Source of the DNA: Eremothecium cymbalariae DBVPG#7215
Taxonomy: Eukaryota; Ascomycota; Saccharomycetes; Saccharomycetales; Saccharomycetaceae
DNA: 64,000 bases
Direction of reading: 5' to 3'
Assembly (NCBI RefSeq): GCF_000235365.1
Contig: NC_016451.1
Location: 1,054,001-1,118,000 of the forward strand
The position numbers and the translations under genes were made by a program. The notes under the pieces were generated by a model. That model was not told the DNA's origin. It made no database searches and worked only from the letters and a program-made list of their open reading frames with translations. Within the stretch, counting starts at the first letter, position 1; every line of letters starts with the position of its first letter. Below, in pieces: positions 1 through 7,944 of the stretch.

Positions 1-2015
1 TGAATTCCCAGTATTCCGAAGCTGTTAATTTGCTGTCTCGTTTCGAGGAGCTTGCTAAAGGAAAGCTGACGGAAACGGAGGCTTATGAACATAACGAATG
101 CTTGATGTATAAAAATGATTTGATGTACAAAGCGGCGGGTGATGATGAACAGCACTTGAAGGCGGTTTTAAACAATTTGGATAAGATTGAACCTGATGTA
201 TTTGACAAATACGGATGGTTGGAAAGAAGAGCGGCGGTTTACATGAAACTCGGTTCTTCTAAGGAAGCTGCAAAAGTTTATAGGACTTTAATCAAAAGAA
301 ATCCCGACAACTTCAACTACTATAAGTTATTGGAAATTTCTTTAGATATCCAATCAAACAACAGGATTCGAAAGGCTCTATATGAAAAGTTAGAAACTTT
401 TTATCCAAGGGCAGAGCCTCCTAAGTTTATCCCATTGACCTTTATTAAAGATGAGACTGAACTTGAGAAAAAGCTGAATCACTACATTGTTTCACAATTA
501 AAACGTGGTGTTCCGGCTACTTTTTGCAATGTAATACCGTTATACAAGCAACGTGGAGAAGTTATTAGTTCAATAGCAGAGAAAATTGTCTTAGAATATT
601 ATAACACTTTGGACGATAAAGAATTTCCAATTCAATATGTCTGGACTGTGTATTATTTGGCCCAGCATTATTTGTTCTTAAAGGACTTCAAGAAGGCTAA
701 AGATTATATCGAAAAAGCAATTGAGCATACTCCAACCTTGGTAGAATTGTACATTTTAAATGGCCGGATCCTGAAGCACTTAGGATTGTTAGAAGAAGCC
801 GCATGGACTGTGGAGAAAGGTAGGACATTAGATTTACAAGATAGATTTATCAACACTAAGTCTGTGGAGTATTTCCTCGGAGCAAATATGATTGATAAGG
901 CGGTTCAACTCGTTTCCTTATTCACAAAGAATGATAATGACGCAAATGGTGTTAAGGACCTTCATCTAATGGAAGCCTCTTGGTTCATAATTAAACAGGC
1001 TGAAGCCTATTATAGGTTGTATGTTGAACATTCTAAGAAGTTACAATCATTGAAGAACGAGCAAACTTCAATATCTGAAGAAGAGCGGGAAAATAAAACC
1101 GCTGAACTAAAGGAATTAGAATATCAAACTGAAAAATGTAGAGGTCTTGCATTAAAAAGGTTCATGGCTATTCCAAAAATTTATAAGCAGTTTGATGATG
1201 ACAAATTGGATTTCCATTCTTATTGTATGAGAAAAGGTACCCCAAGGGCTTATGTTGAAATGTTACAGTGGGGTGACAGAATATTTTGTAAGCCTATGTT
1301 TGTAAGAGCTATGCTTGGTGCTGCGAAGATTTACTTCTCTATGCAAGATGAACTAGATCTGACTGAACAATTTACTTCTGAGCAGACAAATGCAGCTAAA
1401 AAGGCTAACAAAAAAGCACGTAAAGAAGCTTTAGCTTTCAATAAACGGAAAGAGGCCGAAAAAAAACAAGTTTTGGCATATGCGGATGATGAAGATGTAT
1501 TTGGTGAGACATTGGTTGCTGTTAAGTCCCCATTGGAAGCATTCTATACCGAATTCTACAAACCCTTCTTGAATCAAGCTGATGATAATGACAAGTATCA
1601 CCTGTTAGAATTCCAATATCAAGCAAGAACTGGTAAATTAGCTTTGTCATTAGGTGCTTTGACTAAGTACGCGAAGTTTCATGGTAAAAGTTCACCAATG
1701 GTTGGCTGTATGATTTTAATCTTGTTGGATATGACTAGGGAATCAGCCCCTTATGAAGACATAGCCAAGAAAGTCGCCATTAAAGGTATTGAGACTGAAT
1801 TCAAGAAATTTCCACTTGAAAAATTTTCGGATGATTCGTTTAATTGGTTAGAATACTTAACTTCGAACTATAAAGTCAATTTGCGTTCCTTGTTATTCTT
1901 ATACCAAGCAAACATAAGCATTGTCCCCCAGGATAAACTCAAGGAATTAATTATTGAAAGCTTATCGAACGTTGAACCCTTCATACAAAACAGCATTTTG
2001 CAATATGAGTTGTAG
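1..2015 (+). CDS. NAT1: NatA N-terminal acetyltransferase auxiliary subunit, 3' part
   Basis: The reading frame is open from the window edge and no ATG lies near it, so the 5' part of the gene is outside; about 670 codons to the TAG are visible. Helical TPR-type repeats cover the first 300 residues (for example the segments around KVYRTLIKRNPDNFNYYKLL and KAIEHTPTLVELYILNGRIL). A Lys/Glu-rich charged segment near residues 460-490 follows, then a helical C-terminal domain. This is the architecture of Nat1/NAA15, the large ribosome-binding subunit that holds the catalytic Ard1 subunit and acetylates nascent N-termini after Met removal. S. cerevisiae Nat1 is about 854 residues, so roughly a fifth is missing here. 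The next gene downstream is a tRNA on the other strand. Confidence 0.9.
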   Translation, partial: NSQYSEAVNLLSRFEELAKGKLTETEAYEHNECLMYKNDLMYKAAGDDEQHLKAVLNNLDKIEPDVFDKYGWLERRAAVYMKLGSSKEAAKVYRTLIKRNPDNFNYYKLLEISLDIQSNNRIRKALYEKLETFYPRAEPPKFIPLTFIKDETELEKKLNHYIVSQLKRGVPATFCNVIPLYKQRGEVISSIAEKIVLEYYNTLDDKEFPIQYVWTVYYLAQHYLFLKDFKKAKDYIEKAIEHTPTLVELYILNGRILKHLGLLEEAAWTVEKGRTLDLQDRFINTKSVEYFLGANMIDKAVQLVSLFTKNDNDANGVKDLHLMEASWFIIKQAEAYYRLYVEHSKKLQSLKNEQTSISEEERENKTAELKELEYQTEKCRGLALKRFMAIPKIYKQFDDDKLDFHSYCMRKGTPRAYVEMLQWGDRIFCKPMFVRAMLGAAKIYFSMQDELDLTEQFTSEQTNAAKKANKKARKEALAFNKRKEAEKKQVLAYADDEDVFGETLVAVKSPLEAFYTEFYKPFLNQADDNDKYHLLEFQYQARTGKLALSLGALTKYAKFHGKSSPMVGCMILILLDMTRESAPYEDIAKKVAIKGIETEFKKFPLEKFSDDSFNWLEYLTSNYKVNLRSLLFLYQANISIVPQDKLKELIIESLSNVEPFIQNSILQYEL

Positions 2016-2150
2016 TCTATTTTTTATAACATCCCTAACTTCTTTTTCATCTGTAACCTAATTAACACTAATGTACCAGCTATCCGCTTAGTCAATCCTA
2101 ATATAGGATCTATGGGTGATATAGCGGTTGTTACAACAAAAATGAAGTAA

Positions 2151-2232
2151 CGACAACAGCAGGACTCGAACCTGCGCGGGCAGAGCCCAAAAGATTTCTA
2201 ATCTTTCGCCTTAACCGCTCGGCCATGTTGCC
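2151..2232 (-). tRNA. tS(AGA): tRNA-Ser (anticodon AGA)
   Basis: The minus strand reads as an 82-nt class II tRNA. It begins GGCAACATGGCCGAG (A box), has anticodon AGA in the loop GATTAGAAATC, a long variable arm, and the B box GGTTCGAGTCC, and ends CTGTTGTCG. It differs little from S. cerevisiae tRNA-Ser(AGA) as I know it. No intron is present. A run of five T on the minus strand just downstream (plus positions about 2138-2142) can act as Pol III terminator. A solo LTR starts 62 bp upstream of its 5' end. Confidence 0.97.
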
Positions 2233-2294
2233 TAATTAGAACTGGAATTTTTCAGCCACAAGACGGTTTTTTCGCAACCTCCATGCATGTGTGT

Positions 2295-2713
2295 TGTCGT
2301 AAAATCAAAAGAGCATCCCGATAGTTATGATAGTCAGGCTAAGGAGCATGTTGATAGTCACGATAACAAGACAAAGAAGCAGCGAATCAGAGTCGTTAGG
2401 AGACTATGAAGATGATAACCATTGTATAACAGCGAATCAGAGTTGTTAGAAGTGTCAAGATAACCGCTGAGCTGTTATCGGCTAGGAATCTGCATAGCAA
2501 GTAAGCAAGAGAGCTTAAGTAGGACAACAGAAACTATATAAGAAGACCCAAACTAGCTAGATTAGATTAGATATAGGTCCAGCTAGATCCCCAGAGGGTA
2601 GTTGAGCCAGATTAGAGACTATATAAACAGTAACTGATCATCAACCTAAGTATTAGTTGGCACGTGACGAGAAGTTCAAGCTAGCACGTGACCCCAACTA
2701 GTGGCCCTCGACA
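2295..2713 (+). mobile_element. Solo LTR, long form (copy A)
   Basis: A 419-bp element starting TGTCGTAAAATC and ending CCCTCGACA (TG...CA termini). It contains a TATA box (GACTATATAAACAG) and, downstream of it, two CACGTGAC motifs. It is nearly identical to the minus-strand copy at 49575-49993, also 419 bp. I count two single-base differences plus a divergent stretch just before the 3' terminus, so it is a recent insertion. An internal 20-bp direct repeat (CAGCGAATCAGAGTYGTTAG) occurs at 2380-2399 and 2430-2449. No retrotransposon coding region and no clear target-site duplication are visible. Confidence 0.9.
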
Positions 2714-3017
2714 GGCGTAAAATCAAAAGAGAAGCTAGTAGACAGCGATAACCCAGCTAAGGAGCAGCGTATCAGAGCTGTCAGACGAATATGAGGCTGA
2801 TAGTCACTGTGAGGATGCCAGCGTGAAACCCACAATGATGTATCAGTGTGAGACCCAGCTAGCTAGATTAGATTAGATGCTAGGTCCAGCTAGATCCCCA
2901 GAGGGTAGTCGAGCCAGAGTAGAGACTATATAAACAGTAACTGATCAGCCTAAGTATTAGTCGGCACGTGACGAGAAGTTCAAGCTAGCACGTGACCTCA
3001 TCTAGTGGCCCTCGACA
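2714..3017 (+). mobile_element. Solo LTR, short form (copy B)
   Basis: About 304 bp abutting copy A without a spacer. It lacks the first bases (starts GGCGTAAAATCAAAAGAG) and ends GGCCCTCGACA. It resembles the LTR at 48757-49069 in its first half, where both differ from the long form, and the long form in its 3' 150 bp (TATA box, two CACGTGAC motifs). It therefore belongs to a shorter subfamily of the same element. Confidence 0.85.
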
Positions 3018-3018
3018 G

Positions 3019-3235
3019 TGTGGTGAAATCTAAAGAGTCCTGGAAGAGTGACTAGCTTAAGAGGAGCGTTTCCGTGTTTTGTAGTTAGTAGGAGGATAGT
3101 GGTACCCCCAGCTCACCAGAGGGCAACTGATCCGATCAGAGACTGCATAACGGTGCCTGACCCTCAGCCAGAGCTTTATCCGGCGCGCGAAGAGACGTTA
3201 AAGGTAGCACGTGACCTTGCTGGGTGCCCTCGACA
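3019..3235 (+). mobile_element. Degenerate solo LTR (copy C)
   Basis: About 217 bp following copy B. It starts TGTGGTGAAATCTAAAGAG and ends GTGCCCTCGACA. It keeps recognisable blocks in order (AGAGACTGCATAACGGT..CTGA for the TATA region, GTAGCACGTGACC near the end) but is shorter and diverged. It is probably the oldest of the three tandem copies. Confidence 0.7.
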
Positions 3236-3676
3236 ACATAGTCATGCATAATTATGTCATCATTATGCTGTAATTATAGTTACATATACTTCATGTAATA
3301 GGATGAAACTAATGTCATTCGTAACAGCGAGTGTCTTATCTGTCAATTAGTTTACCATTAATTGTATTTTTCATACTACAAGTGTTTTATATTACAATTT
3401 ATAATATAAAATGCAGTTTGAATAAATTATTTAGTGTCATTACTAATTTAAGAGTATAGTTTATTTATATCCATATCTTGAAGGAAAATAGAACAAAGAA
3501 GGTTGATTTGAAGATTAATTCAATGTATGTCTCCTTCTTGGCTCCCAATATGTGCCAGTACGTTTGATACGGTGGCTCCCCTTACCAGATTTGTTCTGGC
3601 GTTGCCATGTGAGCGGGTTTCAAGGTTCTGGAAAGAGACTGGGCGTTGTGGTATTTCCAATGGAGTTATAACAAAG
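3236..3676. other. Intergenic, AT-rich
   Basis: An AT-rich stretch between the LTR cluster and the 3' end of the arrestin gene. I see no gene, no tRNA and no centromere-like CDEI/CDEII/CDEIII arrangement in it. Confidence 0.6.
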
Positions 3677-5629
3677 CTAGAATTTCCACGAAGGGGGGGG
3701 GTGGTGGTATATCACGGAGGAAGATGCAGATCTATGCAAATTTTGTCTTGCAGCAGTACTGGAGTTGCTTGTTGTTCCAAATGAGCTGAATTTTGACTCC
3801 CTCAGACGGAGATTCCCTGGCTTTGTTAGATTGATTGTTATGGGGCGATCTTCAGCATCGGGATATGCTGGAGGTAGTTCATCTCCGGTGATATCTGTTT
3901 CCACTGCTTTTTCATATGTGGGAACCTCGCCCATTGAGTCTAATTCCCAATGGCTGTTTATGGAAGAATCAGATGGCTGTATTAAGTCGTATGCACTATC
4001 ACAAGAAACGTGGCTCGCAACTGAAGGTATAACTGTGGTTGGCGATTCCAAAACCCGATTTGCATTATTGTGGAGGCATGAAGTTCCATGAGAACTGTTA
4101 ATAGTTACGGGCTTCGGCCGGGTAGTTAGACTTCGATTGGAAGATGATCCCGGTAAAGCATCTCTTTCAACTTCTAAATCCTGTAGACCACGGCTAAAAA
4201 GGGCCCGGTCAATGCTTTTCGTGTGGCTTGAATTACTAGTTATAAGGGGGCTTGGCAAAGCAGATGTCGTAGAATCCATGCAGATAAGGTTGTTGCTCCA
4301 AAGTCTATCGTATACATGGTTACCATAATTTGGAGGGGTGAGAAGTACGGGGTTAGAAGAAGTATGTGGATCTGACATATCAAGACCTGGAATTAGATCT
4401 GCAAATAGCAACTCTTCAGGACCATCTGTATTTTCTGTATGCATGTCATTTAAACAAGAACCACAAGAAGGACCGCTAGGTTTCACCCCTAATGCAATAT
4501 ACGGAGATATAAAAAGTTGAACGGGTAGGGATGCTCGGAGTTCTGACACATGACCTTCTGGGTTCGCTAATGCAACGACAATCTTTAACTTATGACGAAC
4601 TTTGAGATTTTCAAAAATACTGCAATCCTGGATGCATTTGGACAATGATGGGGGTATCAGAACTGTGGTGCTTATTTCCCACTTATCCTGATACCAGTGC
4701 TCTTCATTATCATCATCTGATTCGCTGAGATGCCCCAGTGGATCCTTCAATTTCATTTTCATCACTAGCCTTTCATCGTTCGTAATAGACCCATGTGGAG
4801 TAGTAAGGCTTGTATATTCCAAAATGCTGATCCTTATATCACCCAATTTTAGACCTTTCAAAAGAGGGACAATCAGAATATGCAACGGTATAGTAGATCC
4901 AATGGCAACGGCTTTAGAAGGAATTGAAATCGAATAATCTACCTTGCCAGGCCATGTATTATCCACCGCTATAGTTTCCGTCAACCCTAAAGAAGTTGGT
5001 GTTAACGTCCGGATTACTCTAATTGGCTTCCTACAACAAAAATTACAACTGAATTTCCCCCTTTCAAGGGTAGCCACCAAGTTGTAAGTGACTGAAGCAT
5101 TTTCCAAGCCTTCGACGCTTTCAACCATTGAAAAGGGTAGTATTGCACTGAAAGGAAATTCATAATTACCTTCAGATAACGTGCGACAACCGCCATTCAA
5201 CGCACTAATATTCATCAACGACCTTGAAGATATGAACTTTTTACCCAGTCCAGGCAAATTAGGCGAAGATTTACTCTTATGCCCTATTGGTACTGCAGAA
5301 GCATTAGTACTGCTATTATTGTGAACACCATCTTGAATGCATAAATCATCCCAAACATGTTCAAACACCTTCCTATAAAAACTCACAGGTTTGGCCACAG
5401 TACCTGTGGAACAACAAGCCGAAGCCGGAAGATATACCCTGAGAGCACCGTAAAGCCCCAAATTAAGGTGCCTTATTTGAATAGGCTCATTTATAGATAA
5501 AACAACCTTACCAGAAAGTAATACAGATGAAGCTTCATCAGAGGACCCTTTGAGAATAACAACACCATTTTTACACGACGAAAACCGAATATCGAATAAA
5601 GCGGGTGCCTTAACAGCTGTGCGTGCCAT
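3677..5629 (-). CDS. ROD1: Alpha-arrestin (ART family) ubiquitin-ligase adaptor, Rod1/Rog3 type
   Basis: 650 residues. Residues 10-65 (LFDIRF..SDEASSVLLSGKVVLSINEPIQI) and 135-380 form the arrestin N and C folds and match Rod1/Rog3 strongly as I know them. The C-terminal third is low complexity. It carries PPNYGNHVYDR, a degenerate PY-like block VPTYEKA, and the PY motif PPAYP that recruits Rsp5 WW domains. The family ubiquitinates nutrient transporters and is regulated by Snf1. The single copy would stand for both ohnologs. Its neighbour is ATG18, as YFR022W (ROG3) is next to YFR021W. A run of nine G at 3693-3701 (proline codons) lies only a few codons before the stop, so the last residues depend on that run being correct. 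Confidence 0.93.
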   Translation of the reverse strand: MARTAVKAPALFDIRFSSCKNGVVILKGSSDEASSVLLSGKVVLSINEPIQIRHLNLGLYGALRVYLPASACCSTGTVAKPVSFYRKVFEHVWDDLCIQDGVHNNSSTNASAVPIGHKSKSSPNLPGLGKKFISSRSLMNISALNGGCRTLSEGNYEFPFSAILPFSMVESVEGLENASVTYNLVATLERGKFSCNFCCRKPIRVIRTLTPTSLGLTETIAVDNTWPGKVDYSISIPSKAVAIGSTIPLHILIVPLLKGLKLGDIRISILEYTSLTTPHGSITNDERLVMKMKLKDPLGHLSESDDDNEEHWYQDKWEISTTVLIPPSLSKCIQDCSIFENLKVRHKLKIVVALANPEGHVSELRASLPVQLFISPYIALGVKPSGPSCGSCLNDMHTENTDGPEELLFADLIPGLDMSDPHTSSNPVLLTPPNYGNHVYDRLWSNNLICMDSTTSALPSPLITSNSSHTKSIDRALFSRGLQDLEVERDALPGSSSNRSLTTRPKPVTINSSHGTSCLHNNANRVLESPTTVIPSVASHVSCDSAYDLIQPSDSSINSHWELDSMGEVPTYEKAVETDITGDELPPAYPDAEDRPITINLTKPGNLRLRESKFSSFGTTSNSSTAARQNLHRSASSSVIYHHPPPSWKF

Positions 5630-6240
5630 TGTGTTAATCGAACGTATTTAGTCACTAGAGACAGTCCCCCCTTTAGTATTTGTTGGAAGTTGATATCTTA
5701 ATACTATCACTACTTAAAATGCACTCTAAAACAACCTCAAATGAAGAGTGAAACCACAACACTTGGATAACCAGGATTGTTTCATGGGTTCCCCTGTATA
5801 TTTTTAAACGTTATTTATTTTGCGATCTGTAAAAGACCGACAGCAAGCGATGATTCAGATATAACATCAGAGAAAAAGAATTGGGTTCCATTGTATAAAA
5901 GTGACGCAGGGTTGCTGAACCTTAGATATTAGGAGATATTATTAATTTAGCGATACATGTTAAAAATAAATCGAACAGTTTCTCATTTATCCAGTTTATG
6001 TATTGGTGATAGTGGAGTGCAATAATTTACAATTTTTAACATGAGAGGTCTGTCAGGATGAAAATGTGAAAAGTGGATCGAAATGGATTAGTCGAAGTGT
6101 GAATGGAAGAGGTTGGTTTCACCTTATATAGACTAGAAATATATAGTTATTTTTCTATATTAATTAGTTAAGATATGATTATTCTATATGATAATTCAGA
6201 CAGGTAAACATTTTATATAAAACTATTGGAGCAGGGCAAT
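5630..6240. other. Intergenic, arrestin promoter and ATG18 3' flank
   Basis: Both neighbours are on the minus strand, so this holds the ATG18 terminator side and the promoter of the arrestin gene. It is AT-rich, and I see no ORF or RNA gene in it. Confidence 0.6.
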
Positions 6241-7944
6241 TTAATCCATTAGCAAGGAGTACTGACTCAACAGTAGACAATCGCCGCCTCTTTCTGGATA
6301 CAAAACATAGTTATACATGTATCCTTCGCTTGAAACAACCCTAATTGGTATCATTTTAACAAACTTAGAACTTTCAGGGCCCGAGGAATTGGCTGGAGTT
6401 GAGGATGTGACTGAAGTGTTTTTCAGTAGAGATGCTGCAGACCCGTCAAACAACTCAGGATACTCCGATATGTCCAATGATATTGGTGATCCAATAGCAC
6501 ATATAGTTTTCAGGTTATTATGACTTTCAATTGGAATTTTCAGACTTGCAAAGTGGCGACTAGGCTCTAGAATTGAGGTTACTTTTATAGGGAAGTAACT
6601 ACCTAAGGCTTCTGCAGCTTTTCTCGAAAACTTTTGAGACGATTTTCGAATCATCCGACCCACGGTTTTCCTACTGGAATCTACAATAGGTTCTTTTGAA
6701 TGATGTCGAACATTTTCCAGGGAGTCAACGCTTGCAGCAGAGTGAGTATCTTCACTGTCAGCACGTATCGCGGATTCCTCCTCACAACCATCCTCAGAAT
6801 CTTCTGCATCATCGACATCTTCGTCACTGCTCACGCCGCCAGAGTTCGTATTCGGGGCAGCAGGTTTACCTAGCTTGAATATATGGACAGTTTTGTTTGA
6901 AGAGCTAGCGGCAAGCAATTCGTTGTCATCACTGAAACTTAGTGAGTAGATGCGTGTGGCATAAGTGCCTCTCCTAAACTGATACACCTTCGCGCATGTT
7001 TCAACAGAAAACACTCTAATGATCGTGCCCTTTTCAGATGCAGTGGCCAACAATGTTCCATCTTTGCTCAATGATAGTGCAGCGATTTCACCCTTATGAG
7101 CCTCAATAACCATGGTGGGCTGCAACGTCTGCAAATTGAATAGAATAACATCCCCGTTTTTCAGGATGTTGTTATTACTATTACTGTTACTACTATTGTT
7201 ATTGTTGCTGTTGTTACCATTGCTGTTTCCATTCCAGTTATTATTATTACTATTACCATTAACATGATTGTGATTGTTACCATTGTGATTAGACCTTGAA
7301 AATCTTGACGGTTCATCACTCGTATTGTTAATATTATGCTCGGTAGAATTTCTGATTCTATCTATCGACCCTTCTGAGATGGCATCCAGATGATCAGCAC
7401 TATTATCTGTCGACATCTTGTTTGATATGTTGATATTGTTGGTGGTTGCATTTCCTTTGATCTCTGAGCTGATAACCTTAGGTGGTGACGGATAAGCAAG
7501 ATAATTGTTTTCCAATGAAGGAGACATTGATATCAAGCCGTGAGGATTCGAAGAAGTTTCAATAGTGTATAGAAGGCGCATACTGTTGATATCATAAATG
7601 TATATCTGCTCGTGCAATAGCACCACCAACCTAGACTTATTCATCTTCACTGCTAGAATAGTCGTAGGAAATGTAACTTCACATATCACAGAGTGCCTTT
7701 TTGTATTTATGATCCGTAATCTTCTGGGTGACATCGAAGGATTATCGCCAATGCCCACTACCGCCAGCAACGATGTAGAGAATAGCATCTCAACAATACC
7801 ACACCCGCCCTCTTCATCGGAATAGAACCTCCCAAATGGATCACAATTAAAGATCTTTAATCCTTCTGATGTTCCCATGGAGATACAACTTCCTGTTTGA
7901 TTGAAATTAATAAAATTAATGATAGGTGTACTGGGCTTCGACAT
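6241..7944 (-). CDS. ATG18: PROPPIN, PtdIns3P/PtdIns(3,5)P2-binding autophagy protein
   Basis: 567 residues from the ATG at 7944 (MSKPSTPIINF); 14 further codons upstream contain no better start for the family. It is a seven-bladed beta-propeller of the Atg18 family. The phosphoinositide-binding signature FRRG is present in YQFRRGTYATR, after blade WD repeats (AHKGEIAALSLSKDGTLLATAS). A long insertion before it is almost pure Asn/Ser/Gly (plus positions about 7165-7260), and a second acidic insertion follows the FRRG blade. It acts with Atg2 at the phagophore and with Fab1/Vac14 at the vacuole. S. cerevisiae Atg18 is 500 residues; the asparagine tract explains part of the excess. Confidence 0.95.
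   Translation of the reverse strand: MSKPSTPIINFINFNQTGSCISMGTSEGLKIFNCDPFGRFYSDEEGGCGIVEMLFSTSLLAVVGIGDNPSMSPRRLRIINTKRHSVICEVTFPTTILAVKMNKSRLVVLLHEQIYIYDINSMRLLYTIETSSNPHGLISMSPSLENNYLAYPSPPKVISSEIKGNATTNNINISNKMSTDNSADHLDAISEGSIDRIRNSTEHNINNTSDEPSRFSRSNHNGNNHNHVNGNSNNNNWNGNSNGNNSNNNNSSNSNSNNNILKNGDVILFNLQTLQPTMVIEAHKGEIAALSLSKDGTLLATASEKGTIIRVFSVETCAKVYQFRRGTYATRIYSLSFSDDNELLAASSSNKTVHIFKLGKPAAPNTNSGGVSSDEDVDDAEDSEDGCEEESAIRADSEDTHSAASVDSLENVRHHSKEPIVDSSRKTVGRMIRKSSQKFSRKAAEALGSYFPIKVTSILEPSRHFASLKIPIESHNNLKTICAIGSPISLDISEYPELFDGSAASLLKNTSVTSSTPANSSGPESSKFVKMIPIRVVSSEGYMYNYVLYPERGGDCLLLSQYSLLMD

Noticed and set aside
2111..2130. 17-base identity (GGTGATATAGCGGTTGT) between the NAT1 3' flank and SPF1 near 39572
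   Set aside because: A 17-mer match in 64 kb has an appreciable chance probability, and the flanks do not align.
4137..4520. Plus-strand ORFs opposite the arrestin gene
   Set aside because: They are shadows of the conserved minus-strand frame.
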